Source: Pycnopodia helianthoides
Taxonomy: Eukaryota > Echinodermata > Asteroidea > Forcipulatida > Asteriidae
NCBI GenBank assembly: GCA_032158295.1
Contig: CM063246.1
Location: 2,885,371-2,949,370, forward strand
DNA length: 64,000 nt
Direction of reading: 5' to 3'
Shown: one piece after another, positions 32,221-43,888 of the stretch
Layout of the letters: each line of letters begins with the position of its first letter
Numbering within the stretch: position 1 is the first letter of the stretch
Position numbers and translations under genes: made by a program
Notes under the pieces: generated by a model
The model's input: the letters and a program-made list of their open reading frames with translations, nothing else
What the model was told of the DNA's origin: nothing
Databases searched by the model: none

Positions 32221-32713
32221 TCGGCTGCAGGTCCCAACTCATTCCCTTCACTCTTTCATTCACATTCTCCCAGTTCAGACCACCCTTTTTACCCAGTGCT
32301 TTTCATCTTTTTAACTCACTACTTAATTAAAAGGGGTAACTCAGTAGTGGCTCTTTTTAAATTATAGCTGTGAAAAGTTGGAATAATGTTTTTTTTCCTT
32401 CTAAATTCCCCTTTTAATTTTAAAAAGTCGTTGTGTAGTTTGTATTGAATTATGTATGATAGTCGGTTTGAGTTAGTGCACACCGATAAAATAAAATTCA
32501 TAATTTATTTGTAAACCGTAATTAAAAAAAAAAATTGAGTTGAATTGAAAATCTGACACAAAGGAGAAGACCTTGAAGCATTTTTTGAATTTGAAATTAA
32601 AAAAGGAATGCGGATAATTTCAAAGTTTGCATTTTTAAAAGTTATTTTACAGTGTACACATTGCAGGTTATGAAATAATGCAGCCAATATGCACAGTAGC
32701 TTCAGCTGAAATA
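32221..32713. other. AT-rich intergenic sequence
   Basis: No gene or repeat recognised. Confidence 0.3.
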
Positions 32714-32715
32714 TA

Positions 32716-33007
32716 GACTTTTGGACAAGTCTTTAAATGTCTGTCGTGGTGATAGTGTTCTGACTCTTTCCGCAATTCTCGCGACACTGGCGATGTTCTC
32801 GCGAGACTGCTGGCCCCCTCCCCCCCCACTAGACTACTGCTCTCGCGACTGTCTAGTCTGGGGAGTAGTAGGGAGCCAGCAGCTTCGCGTGAGAGCAGTG
32901 GTCTCGGGAGAGCAGTCTTCGATCGGGAGACCTGAATTGTATTACACCACCACCACCGCTACTCGACTATCACCACGACGAACATTATAACGACTTGTCC
33001 ACAAGTC
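32716..33007. mobile_element. TA-flanked TIR element with GC-rich centre
   Basis: Inverted ends of about 42 bp: GACTTTTGGACAAGTC with CGTGGTGATAGT at the left, CTATCACCACGACGAA with GACTTGTCCACAAGTC at the right. Each end itself folds (GACTTgTGGACAAGTC). TA lies on each side (32714-32715 and 33008-33009), as for Tc1/mariner insertions. The interior has CTCGCGA repeats and a GACTA...TAGTC hairpin (32831-32858). An 89-codon frame across it is not a gene. Confidence 0.8.
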
Positions 33008-33064
33008 TAGCTTAAATACTGTTCATTTCCTCATATGCTTGGGAAAAAAACCAAAAGGGGACCT

Positions 33065-33226
33065 GGGGTCGATTTCACAAAACTCTTCCTAACTTAGGAC
33101 TAGTCCTAGGCAATGCTAAGAGATGGGACTAGTCTTAAGTACTGGTCCTAACTTAGGACTAGTCCTTTCTCTTAGCATTGCCTAGGACTAGTCCTAAGTT
33201 AGGAAGAGTTTTGTGAAATCGACCCC
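33065..33226. mobile_element. Family D perfect long hairpin, copy 1
   Basis: Arms of 58 bp, GGGGTCGATTTCACAAAACT... (33065-33122) and its exact reverse complement (33169-33226), enclose a 46-base loop that itself repeats ACTAGTC and TCCTAACTTAGGACTAGTCC words. No mismatch in the arms. Confidence 0.9.
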
Positions 33227-33318
33227 AGTAATATCTCTAAGATTGTGTTTATGTAAACCCTCCCATGCAGCTTATCCAACAAATATTATGTTGTATGAAA
33301 AGTATGCTCCTTCTATAA

Positions 33319-33563
33319 GTGCACAGCCACAATCATGGGTACACATATTTTTCGTGTCCATGTTATGAACAACACTTTGAAAACCAGTGATGTAACAGTT
33401 ATTTTAATGTTTTTGCAAATTAATTAACCAGCGGTGTGTGAATGAAGAGTAGAAAGTACTTGAGTTTGTCGAAAACAAGATCTGCGAAGAGTTACTCAAT
33501 ATTTATGTGTCGTTCATTTGGTGTCTTTGTAACAAAAAGTGTACCCATGATTGTGGCTGTGCC
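33319..33563 (-). mobile_element. GTGCACAGCC TIR element, copy 2
   Basis: 245 bp, reverse orientation to 26930-27178, flanked by ATAA on both sides (33315-33318 and 33564-33567). The right end lacks one base (GTGCC for GTGCAC). Confidence 0.88.
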
Positions 33564-33567
33564 ATAA

Positions 33568-34839
33568 AGAAGAGATCATTATTGTGGATGGAGTTTAGTT
33601 ATGGAAACATCACGCTCTGCATGAAGTTGATGGATGAGAGAATCACTAGGTGTCCCAGTGGGTTGAACCATATTAACCCCCCTAACCAAACAGTAGTGAC
33701 CTATTGGGTGGCTGGGTTCAGATATTGGCTTCTGTCAATACACCCCCAAAACTGTTGTGTGTGTTACATTCCCATGGAGTTTGTGGTTTTTGTCAAGTTT
33801 CAGGGGAAAAAAACCTTTAAGGACTACTTCCTTCTGGGGGGGGGGGGTATTGATGTTATTACAACTGAAAATTGATTAACTTGTATCAGCTTTCAGAACA
33901 TTGTTTTAAAGGGTCGTTTTTTTAAATTTTCACTGTTGATGCAACAAGTTTCCTCGATGAAAAATCGTCATCAATAAAATTCAGTATGGTTATGAAATGT
34001 CAGGAGTATAGACCCCATCGCTGAGTTCATAGTAAAAGTAATTGTACAACATTTGTGAAGCGCCCTCTATCTATGACCAAACATATTCCGAGGCGCTGGA
34101 AAAAGGAAAAATAAGAAAAGCATACATTACAAGATACTTACATGTAGATAATCAAAGTATACAGGGGATGTAATTAAGAGCACTATAAAAGAGAGATTGG
34201 CACACTAACCAGGAACAAGTGGATAAACACAATATTTAGAGTCGGTCATAAGCAATGCCAAACAAATATGTTTCAAGCATGCTTTTGAAAATGTTCCGAG
34301 GTTCTGTAGCTCGGATATTTAATAGTAAAGAGTTTCAGTGTTTGGGACTAGATACTGAAAAGGTAATGATCGCCATAGGATTTGGCTGTTTTAGGGACAG
34401 TTACAGAAGAAGTTTGTTTGTAATAGTAGATCCAAGGTTGCGATTTGGGAGTGTATGGAAACGTGCAAGCATGTACGCGCCATGCGCAACTCTCAGCCAA
34501 TGATTGTGAGAGCGCTGTTTGAAATTGTGACATCGTGTAGATACAACTAGCAATCGAAGAAACAGCGTCTGAAGCTGAGCGCTTTTAAAAACACCACTTT
34601 CATTAAAAAGTATTGTTTTCAACACGTTTTCTTACAGTAGACAGTCAATGCTTTGAACTTGATTAGAATACCATTTCTGACTGCTCGAAGTCCTAAATTA
34701 GTAAGCAATAGAGCAAGAAAGGTTCGGGTCAGTTCATGAAACGAAAAGAAAAAGCAAAGCAGACAGTTAATGTTTTCGTGAAGTGACACATTCGAGGGGT
34801 CTGTTCATCTGTGAAACCCATAAAGAAATGAAACACATG
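33568..34839. other. Intergenic; possible retroposon remnant
   Basis: 34020-34550 (agcgccctctatctatgacc, gccaaacaaatatgtttcaagc, tttcagtgtttgggactaga) looks like part of a dispersed retroposon, with partial similarity to 29370-29490. No terminal structure is seen. A G11 run is at 33837-33847. Confidence 0.25.
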
Positions 34840-35227
34840 TGAAAGGAACATTACAGAATTGGTAAGAAAAAAACTTGTAAAGTATACTTTTTGATCACAG
34901 ACTTACATAAAACTTACACGGTCTAATGATGATGATAGTAGAAAACATCCCTTGAATTATTTCCGTCTGAAATGCCATATTTGATGAGAAATGAATAGTT
35001 TTCCGATTGGAGTTTATCGCTCAGTGAGCGTTTTATTCATTTGTTGAATCTATATGATTTCATGCAAATGGTAATCGGTTTTTCACTATTTTCTCGTGAC
35101 CCAGATGGCCGATCGATCTCAAACTTCTACAGGTTTGTCAGTTTATGCATATGGTGGATTACATAAAGTGCTTACACTGCAAGCAACTGTTTTGTTAGCA
35201 AAAACCAATTCTGTAATGTTCCTTTAA
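34840..35227 (-). mobile_element. Family B TTAA-target MITE, copy 3
   Basis: Left target decayed to TGAA (34840-34843), then AGGAACATTACAGAATTGGT; right end CCAATTCTGTAATGTTCCT with TTAA 35224-35227. Same orientation as copy 2. Confidence 0.85.
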
Positions 35228-36995
35228 CACAGTCAGTCTATTAAATATTAGAAGTTGACACATTGTACATGTACACTTACATGTAGGGAACTACATCTAA
35301 TTTATATCAACATTGGTGGTCTTTATCTTTCACTATCCTGCTGTGAGGTTTTGTAACCAGCATCCCCAAATCAAACTTCTCCTTTCCCGATCTTGCCCTC
35401 TTTAATGCCCTTGTTACACATACTGGAAGTATCAGGAGACAGGTTCACATGAATGGGGACATTCAATGGGTTCCATTTAAAGGGGGTGGTGCAACTTTGA
35501 GGTTGAAGAGCTGGAAATTCTTGATGGCTGCCGCGTAGGCCGACGCCTTCATTGTTTCCTCCATGATTTCACTGGTCTTGGCTTAAGTTCCTGTCAGTGT
35601 TTTTTCTGCCCATGCAATTGTGAGGCAGCCCACCTTGCTCTTTTCGGTGACCACATCACTTTATTTTTTTTAAGGCAAATATCACTGTTAGGGTTTGCCA
35701 TAAGAAAATATATTTATGAGTTTGCCATGAGTTTGAACTCACAATTTGGATGGTTAGATGGAATCATTTGGCGTGATTGCTGCTGTCTTGTCAGTCAGTT
35801 TACAGGCTGCTTGAACTTTGCTTCAATCATCAGTTTGAACTGTTACCACCTTGCTCAGTTCATCAGCCAGGGGAAAGAAATACTGGTGCCTAACAACAAA
35901 GCTTCAATTATTTTGGAAAATTGTATCGGCTTACCCCTCAGCTGTGCCCAGAGGTACTTTCATTTCCAGCTCTGTAGGTCAGTGTTGTAGGTCTGGAGAC
36001 CGACTCAGTATCATGACTGGTCTCAAGACCCTATTTGTTGAGGTTTGGGCTGTTTCCAGGTCTTGATTTTGGCTTTAGGCCTTGGTCTAGCTCTTGGAGC
36101 AAAGGTTTTTGGGGTTCACTATTTCCTTGTGACTTTCGATGACCGATGGAACTTGAATTTAAACTTCCATAGGTTTGTTAATACATGTAGGCCTATATGT
36201 TAAGTGCGGATACTGGTCTTTGACAATTACCAGTTCGCATGCTTTCAAAGATCTATCACTTCATTAGAGTCCATAAAGGTTTCGGTGAAATGCTATATGT
36301 AAAGGTCAGCTAAAAAGATTCCAAAATTGTTCTAGTCAAAATAGATGCACACAGTTACATTCCCTTTAAGTTGAACAAAGTCTGCATTTCCGGTAAAGGC
36401 TACCTTTTTGAAATCTTAGTGGTCCTTTCTCTATGGTATAACCACTCATCGTTTGAATCCGTTCGGCAGCTATGTATTAGTCAGTAGTCCATGGTCTTTG
36501 ACAATATTGACCCATCCTTGTGATTCTTTAGTTGATAATGAGAGTGACTTAGTCAGCAGACTTAGTCAGCAGACTTGGCTTATGACGTCTAGGCGACCTT
36601 TCCTTTTGCAGTGTCACAGCCATAGCCATGAGTTTTAAGTACTGATGGCCTTCACTGCCAAAAAACCCCACAACAATTTTTGATTTAATACAATAATGCT
36701 ACCAACTTTGCGCCAACCCAGTTTCTTCGGCACATTTTGTGATACTGAAGGCCACCAAATGGTCTATATAGAACAAAATGGTGTTCAGTGTTTGTAAACA
36801 AAAGAAAGGTCCTTCTGGAAGTTACAACTACATCCACTGGTGTGGTCTGTCAGCTTACATTTATTTGAAGGTATCAGGGATGAGAAATTTCAGACTTTCA
36901 TCTGAATTCAGACTTTCTTATGTTCGTCTAGGTACGAAAAGGTAGCTGTTATTTTCTTCAGAAATAAAGAAATCCAGAGTCTTTCAATTAAAGTT
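35228..36995. other. Single-copy non-coding sequence
   Basis: 36170-36235 holds a repeat end (aacttccataggtttgttaa, ggatactggtctttgacaatt) related to family A. 36543-36577 has gacttagtcagca in tandem. Nothing else recognised. Confidence 0.3.
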
Positions 36996-37410
36996 TCATC
37001 TACTTCTCTAGCACAAAGAGGATACTGTTGCCAGAAGCTCCTTGAAATCTATAACTCCAAGGGTTAACATTTTAAGGTGGAAATGCCATCATTTAAATGT
37101 GCCTATTTTCTAAATTCATTAGTTTCAGACCTTTTTGTCAGCAGTGACTCTAGCCCCTGAGGTATACACATGGACTGAAACTTATGCTGTCGATTCTGTC
37201 TCTCAATGTCCCCCCAATCAGTGATTCCATTGTTCTCCATTATCCATAGGGTCCCAGAGACATACAAAAATACATCATCAAGGCAGAGCAAAAGAAACTG
37301 TGTACATTGTACATTCAATAAAACAGATAGCACTGAAAATAGATACAACTATATTGATCATCCTCAACGTACATATTTATTTTGTATGAAGTGTTCATCT
37401 ATTCTTGATG
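36996..37410. repeat. Block shared with 46178-46391, upstream of family H
   Basis: Words in order: tctacttctctag, gaggatactgtt, agctccttgaaatctа-type, gaaatgccatcattta, and ctttttg-cagcagtgactct. The same order is seen at 46178-46350. In both places a family H element follows. Confidence 0.6.
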
Positions 37411-37768
37411 AAGGTAGGGTCATAGATTGATTGTTTTTTGTCAACACTATGCTTATTTATAGGCAAAATTATCAAGAAAGATACAGTAAAAGTCACATAT
37501 GAAAATTTCAGCTGAATACAGTGTCTACTTCCTCAGAAAACAGCCCCCCCCCCAAAAACGCCATTGTTTTCCCCAAGAACGTGAAACCATCCCCGTTTAG
37601 CGAGGAGCAGCAGGTACCAACTGCATCTCTGGCCGCAGCATTCGTGAACGGACACCAACCCTCAGAAATCTGAGAAACGTTAGTCAAATATTTTAGGGGT
37701 TTGTAAAAAAGTAAGTTTTTATGGTCATTAATTTTGGAGTATTTACCACTCTACAACCCTACCTTTAA
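37411..37768 (+). mobile_element. Family H TTAA-target element, copy 2
   Basis: AAGGTAGGGTCATAGATTG at the left, ACAACCCTACCTTTAA at the right; contains gcaggtaccaactgcatctctggccgc. The left target is not intact. Confidence 0.75.
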
Positions 37769-38245
37769 AGTTGCATCACCTGATTATTAAAACTTTTAAA
37801 ATAAATAACTTTTTCTCCGTAAGAATTTTGACAGATAATGCTGTTTCAAAATGAAAATAAAAGCATCAAATACTAATCTTGTATGCATAGCAAAATGCCC
37901 AAAATACTTATTTGTTTGTACATGGATGCTGGTAATGTCTGATAATTGCTAGGCTCTGAAAATAACTCGTTTGTATTTTTAACCAATTATTACTAATCAC
38001 ACAAGGGTTTTGTTCCTTGAGTGTCTCAAACGAAAGTTTAAAACTTCCTGGACGGGCAGGAAAAAATAGCTATTTAAATCAATGTTTACCATTAATTTGG
38101 AAAGTTGTCCTTTGACTCATCACAAAAAGTATATTTTTAAATTTAGCTTTTTAATGGTAGCTACTTTAGCAACATAACTACAAATTCATATCATAAAAGG
38201 TCTTTGGACCACAGGAAAATATCTATTGAAATAAAAAATAAGGTG
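37769..38245. other. AT-rich non-coding sequence
   Basis: No element or gene recognised. Confidence 0.3.
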
Positions 38246-38505
38246 ATACCTGGCTGCCGCTTTCCCAGGTTGTATCATAAACTTGGGTGTGATCCCTGGC
38301 TACGCAGCAGTTAACGGTTGTATGGCTTCTGACTGGCACCCCCCCCACCCCCGAACAAAGATATTGACAAAATAGGGAGACTGCGAACATAGGACTAGAT
38401 AGCTCAGTTGGTAGAGCACCAACACTTTAATCCGGAGGTTGTTGGTTCAAATCCAGCTTTAGTCAAGTTTTCTTTGTTCAACCCCAAACTAGAAACAAAA
38501 TAATA
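38246..38505 (+). mobile_element. tRNA-like element in inverted arms, copy 3 (best copy)
   Basis: The tRNA-like core is 38392-38464: GGACTAGATAGCTCAGTTGG (A box), CTTTAAT at the anticodon-loop position, GGTTCAAATCC (B box), TTTAGTC at the acceptor end. Arms: CGAACAAAGATATTGACA before and AGTCAAGTTTTCTTTGTTC after. About 130 bases of extra 5-prime sequence (tggctgccgctttcccaggt, gtgtgatccctggctacgc) belongs to the repeat. Confidence 0.85.
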
Positions 38506-38924
38506 ATAAGAATAATAATTTCACAGCATTGGACCAGGCATCTCTAATAGTGTACTTTGAGTGACCCATCTTGGCAAGAATATTTGTAAAGCAGCTTCTT
38601 GAAGGAAGCTATGCAATACTACTGGAATTCTCATCGTTAAAGATCCCTGGCACGCCTCCCACTCATCTCACATCTTGTGGCTATTTTAGGGATTGGGAAA
38701 CACATGTTAACTGACTTAAAAGTCCGAAAGAATTTAGGCCAAGGAGACAGCTAAAAACGTCCTGCGCTATTTATGGAACAGTTTGTATCCAGTAATATGG
38801 GGATTTGAAATTCTGATTGAATCATTCCGTTAGTTTGTCTGTTGATGATATTGAAGTGATGGACAACAGGGAAAAGAAACAAATATTGAATCTGCCAGTT
38901 ATTGATTTATTTCAGTCTATTGAT
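38506..38924. other. Non-coding sequence
   Basis: Single-copy; nothing recognised. Confidence 0.3.
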
Positions 38925-39222
38925 TGATAGATGGATGGATTGATTGATTGATTGTTGATTGATTGATTGATTATTGATTGATGGTTGATTGATTGATTGA
39001 TTGATTGATTGACTGATTGACTTTCAAATCTAAAACTTTATTCAATAACAAAATATACGGTAGTAGTTAATAAGCAGGACAGTTCTTTTCAGAACTGAGA
39101 AGTCTCCCGAATTCCGAAAATCTACTCCGCGGTAGTAAATAAATAGCAAGACAAGTTCTCTAAAGAATAAAATCTACACAGCAAAGTAAATATTTATACA
39201 CATGGTGTTACGCAAACCGAAT
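38925..39222 (-). repeat. Family K copy 2 with (GATT)n tail
   Basis: 38925-39018 is an imperfect (GATT)n/(AATC)n microsatellite. 39065-39222 is nearly identical to 2214-2371. Read on the minus strand the K block is followed by AATAAAGTTTTAGA (39028-39041) and then the AATC repeat, which is how the 3-prime end of a LINE or SINE looks. Confidence 0.65.
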
Positions 39223-39320
39223 ATATATTGATACCTCACCATGCAATGCCTCAAAACCCATATAAAATATACAGAATTTACAGAAAAAATGAAATTATGT
39301 AAATAAAAAAATTGTTGGAA

Positions 39321-39475
39321 AGTCTTGAAGTCTATGGGAAACTTTTCAAGGGGCACCAAGGCCAAGACCATGGCATCAGATGCCATAGCCTCCGTGTAAT
39401 TCCACACCTGAATGTACTAGAGCGGGACTTGAACCTGCGACCTCCGGATTAACGTGTTCGGTGCTCCACCAACTT
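39321..39475. mobile_element. Family G fragment joined to a tRNA-like fragment
   Basis: 39321-39411 is the right half of family G (aagtctatgggaaacttttc, ggggcaccaaggccaagacc, ccgtgtaattccacacctg). 39420-39475, on minus, is the tRNA-like core (GTTCAAGTCCCGCTCTAGT). The two fragments abut. Confidence 0.6.
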
Positions 39476-39724
39476 TCATTTCAGGAAAAAATATGGTTAG
39501 GGAAGTCTTTCACCATGACCAACTTGATACCATGTACATGTACATGTGAATCTGGGAATGTACCGATATTGTGCACACCCTTTAAGAGAGCGAGAGAGAG
39601 AAACTGAAAGGTTAACATCTGGTGAACAGCAATTCATTGATGTTATTCGGAAGTCATTATGTAGTGATGCAAAATGCATGAGGCGGACTACCTTCTTTGA
39701 AGTCTCTGTTTGCTCGATGGTTTT
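39476..39724. other. Family I fragment and unique sequence
   Basis: 39500-39585 (tttcaccatgacc, gtgcacaccctttaa) resembles the right end of family I. GAGAGAGAG at 39589-39601. Confidence 0.35.
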
Positions 39725-41186
39725 AAAAGTCCTATCCAGGGTTTTCACTACTCTGTTGAGTGACAGAAGAAGGGATGTTTCTGTTGTGAAAGGAAAGGGG
39801 AAATAATTATTCCAATTTGCTCAGATATTAAACTTAATGGATTGAGTTGAGATACTGCAGACTATCCAAGGTTTTTTATGTTCAGAATAATGTTTAGTAT
39901 TAAAAGCATTAGTACTCTCTTGAGGTCATTTTGCTGACCAAAAGTTTGACTTTTCCAAGGCCTGTTGACACAGACAATGTTTTACAATTTTAACAAAACC
40001 ACATCGATGTTAGAAAATAGCAAATTCCAGTCGTGTGAAAGCTGCATGTATCCTTGTTAAATAATAACCAAGGACCCTTGTTTTTTTTTTTTACCGAGAT
40101 CCAGACCTCCTCCAAAAAATGGCAACCATGTTAAAATCACCATGATATGTACTCAGCCATAATCAAGGACCCTTGCTATGTGCATAAAAAATTTCACTAG
40201 TAGAAGAAAGTGTTCATTGAATGAACAATCACAACCCCTACCCCCCCCCCACTAAAAAAATCCAGGGATATTGGTAAATTTGTGTTTTAAGAAGTCATGT
40301 GAAAAGTTGTTAATTTGATCGCAATCAAATGAAGTGACAGGCAACCGGCACCTATTTGGTACTGGTGCTTGTATGAAATGGCCTTAAATTGCAAAACAAA
40401 GGTTTGATGCTTTGATTTTAATGTACACAGTGGGGTTCTGTGCTGGTTGCACTTGTCTTTCTTAAAGGAACATTACAGAATTGGTTTTTGTTAACAAAAC
40501 AGTTGCTGGCAGTGTAAGCACTTTATGTAATCCACCATATACATAAACTGACAAACCTGTAGAAGTTTGAGATCGATCAGCCATCTGGGTCACGAGAAAA
40601 TAGTGAAAAACCGATTACACATTTGCATGAAGTCATATAGACTCAACAAATGAATAAAAAGCTCACTGAGCGATAAACTTCAATCGGAAAATTAGTTTAT
40701 TCATTTCTCATCAAATATGGCATTACAGACAGAAATATTTCAAGGGATGATTTTCTACTATCATCATCATTAGACCGTGTAAGTATTATGTAAATCTGTG
40801 ATCAAAAGTATATTTTACAAGTTTTATTCTTACCAATTCTGTAACGTTCCTTTAACATAAATGGAGAATTATTCAGGGCTAGTTGAAACGAGGTCCTCGG
40901 ATCGTATTTTCGACTTGATGTATAAATACTTGGTTTTTTAAAAGCTCTACTGTGCAATCTGAAGCATTTGAAATGGTTTTTTATTTGATGATTTTTAGTG
41001 AGTTTGTTCTTAATTTAAATTTTTGTACATGTTTTTTGTTTGTTTAAAAAAAATTAAAAATTTAAAATTTAAAAGTCCTATCCAGGGTTTTCACTGCACT
41101 GTTGAGTGACAGAAGAAGGGATGTTTCTGTTGTGTAAGGAAAGGGGAAATATTTTCAATTTGCTCAGATATTAAACTTAATGGATT
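39725..41186. repeat. Direct duplication (39725-39845 and 41071-41186)
   Basis: Both blocks run aaaagtcctatccagggttt ... gacagaagaagggatgtttc ... ctcagatattaaacttaatg, with few differences, 1346 bases apart. The family B element at 40462-40855 lies between them. 40080-40091 and 40243-40252 are homopolymer runs. Confidence 0.85.
40462..40855 (+). mobile_element. Family B TTAA-target MITE, copy 4
   Basis: TTAA 40462-40465, AGGAACATTACAGAATTGGT; right end CCAATTCTGTAACGTTCC with TTAA 40852-40855. Full-length: both central motifs gagcgataaacttcaatcgg and gatcgatcagccatctgggt are present. Confidence 0.9.
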
Positions 41187-42430
41187 AATTTATTATTAAT
41201 TTTGCGTATTAACCCATATCGGTGTGATACGCTAGCTTGTGCACAGGGAGAACCCTGATACTGGTAGTCTGCAAGTCGACAGACTGGCCTTCCTCACACC
41301 CTCTAAAAGTAAATGCCTCCAGTCTGCTAGTTGGCTTCCATACCCCACAAAAAGAAAATGCCCTAACTAAGCCCACCACCCCTCCCCCCCATGATAATTC
41401 CCTGTACTTCATGTTATCTTTAAAAGGTCTAATGCAAGCTACAAGACAATTGTGAACTTGCATGTGTACCTATAAATTTTAAATGTTCTGCTCGCATGGA
41501 GAAAATTGATTGCAGTGCCACATTCCTTGGCAGGACTATTTTTGTACTTATGTAGTCAGATTACAGCGTTATTTATGACCGCCTGTAAGGTGGCACCATA
41601 TTTAGTTTGTCCATAAGTTGAAACTGCTCACTGCTGTTGCCGCTCACCAATCACCAGTTTCCATAAATCGGACAGTTCAGACAGAACCAAGGCAAAAGGT
41701 GAAGTCTAAGAATGCAAAATGTACTTTCCTCGACCCAAACATTAGCCAGAAGAAGTCTCCCCCTGGACCTAGGATAGACCCCTGCGGACCACAAGCTCAT
41801 GAACTTGAGAGCCCAATTTCACAGACCGTTAAACACCAAGTCCATTGTCGCAATCTTTGTGGGAGGAAACCCTGCTCCGGATGGGAAGTTCAGTTCAATT
41901 TAGCAGGGTGACAGTATTTGAAGTTAGTGAAGAGAACAGGGCAGACTGACAGCCTTCTTCAGGGGGAAGAAGTTAAAACTCAACGTAGAATAAATCAAGC
42001 TGGAATAAGTGTTTGGTCTGGACCCTCTTTTAAACCGGATTGTTGCTTTCAAAATCTAACATATAAAGTATAAACAATTAGAGTATTGTTATTAATTTGT
42101 TTATAAGGGTCGTCTTGTAGCAGAAGATGTTCATAAAATTTAGCTTTGATTAAAAAAGAAAGAAAAAAAGAGGTTTTCTCAACCATTGTAAATCAAACGA
42201 ACAGCATGCTGCAAATGAGTTAAGAGACAAATTGAGATGTAAATTTGTCAGGCCATATAGAATGATTTTTGTGTGTAGATATTGAAAGTGATAAGAATGA
42301 AATCACATTTTATTTACAACTGATCAGAGAGAAATCATAATCTGTTATATAAGGGATGATTACAAAATCTATTTAGTCAAGGACGTCTGTATGTACATGT
42401 CTATATAAACTAACAGTCCCAAATGTGTAA
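41187..42430. other. Single-copy sequence, possible RT relic
   Basis: 41618-41911 stays open on plus and contains PGPRIDPCG, faintly like a phrase seen in some LINE reverse transcriptases, but nothing else supports it. No other feature recognised. Confidence 0.25.
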
Positions 42431-42761
42431 AGACCATGTAACCTGTGACATAGCAGCCACAGAGCCTGGACTCCTTGCAGGCACAACTCATAGTCATACA
42501 CAGCTCAATGGAAGAAAACAGTAAACCATATTTTATTTTATGGCAATTGCATCACCTGATTTTTATCAACTTTTGATTATGAAGAAAGGGGTCTTATCTC
42601 AGAACTTGTTTAGCTGTTTTTTATATAAACTCTCTTGAATTGATGTGGAAATTGTGACAGAAAGTGTCAAACCTCACACATGACCAGTGTAGTATCTTGC
42701 CTGCCAGAAAGGCCCCGGAGTGTACAAAGTCACTCTTTTTGTAGACAAAGATTATATGGTC
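42431..42761 (+). mobile_element. Family J TIR element, copy 2
   Basis: AGACCATGTAACCTGTGACA at the left, with ttatatggtc at the right. Interior cagagcctggactccttgca, cacagctcaatggaagaa and tatcttgcctgccagaaa. Confidence 0.7.
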
Positions 42762-43059
42762 AACGGGGATTATGTCATTATAAGAACCATGCCTCAAGCC
42801 AAGCATACAAAAATGTATAAAAGGTCTATCATAAAATTACAATCTATGATTTTGTTTGATTAGGTTTTACAAAATATCCTATGAATTACTAATAGGAATG
42901 GAAAAGCATGCTTGTTGTTGTTGTTGTTGTTGTTGTTTTTTCATTCATTGTCTCAAATAAAAAATTAAGGAAACATTACCATCTAATATTTAAATCATCT
43001 TGTTACCATCAGGTTATTTCTTTACCATCAACTTGGCTAAAAATCAGGCCACGCATCCT
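42762..43059. other. Spacer with (GTT)n
   Basis: 42912-42937 is a GTT microsatellite of about eight units. The rest is AT-rich. Confidence 0.5.
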
Positions 43060-43459
43060 TTAAAGGAACATTACAGAATTGGTTTTTGCTAACAAAATAG
43101 TTGCTGGCAGTGTAAGCACTTTATATAATCCACCATATACGTGTACATAAACTGACAAACCTGTAGAAGTTTGAGATCGATCGGCCAACTGGGTCACGAG
43201 AAAATAGTGAAAAACCGATTACACATTTGCATGAAATCATATAGATTCAACAAATGAATAAAACGCTCACTGAGCGATAAACTCCAATCGGAAAATTAGT
43301 TTATTCATTTCTCATCAAATATGACATTTCAGACAGAAATATTTCAAGGGATGTTTTCTATTATCATCATCATTAGAACGTGTAAGTTTTATGTAAATCT
43401 GTGATCAAAAAGTATATTTTACAAGTTTTATTCTTACCAATGCTGTAACGTGCCTTTAA
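43060..43459 (+). mobile_element. Family B TTAA-target MITE, copy 5
   Basis: TTAA 43060-43063, AGGAACATTACAGAATTGGT; right end CCAATGCTGTAACGTGCCT with TTAA 43456-43459. Full-length and close to copy 4. Confidence 0.9.
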
Positions 43460-43888
43460 CCATGTGACATCTTACAATATACTATACGTTGACAAAATAT
43501 GGTAGTTGAATCACTGTACAAATCTCCTGGCTCTTACTCTCTGTGGCATTTCCAAGGCATTTGGTTTGAATATTTCGAAAGCCTGCACCCACTCCAGACA
43601 AAGTAACCCGCTCCTCAACAAAAAAATAGTGCATTAGGCAAAGCTTGACAAGTTTACAGTCTTCTGTGGGGAAATGTTTTAGCTGACTGGGGTCGTAAAA
43701 AGACTCAATGAAATATTTGCGACACAGACAGAAACTTTAAAGCCAGTATCCTCTACTGCTGAAATTGTCCACAGTGTAGAGAGGTGGTTTGGCCTGCTGG
43801 ATTAGGATTAGGAAAATAAGGGTGTCAGAACGTAGGCGTGTATTGTGTGACAGTAGTGTCTTGTGTTGTTTAAATGCTATTTTGTCTT

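Noticed and set aside
32721..32990. 89-codon plus-strand frame
   Set aside because: It lies entirely inside a TIR element and follows its inverted structure.
38925..39020. CRISPR-like spaced repeats
   Set aside because: It is a simple GATT microsatellite without spacers; no array of that kind is in the window.
41618..41911. Frame with a DPCG phrase suggesting a reverse transcriptase
   Set aside because: Only a few residues fit; no neighbouring RT motif.
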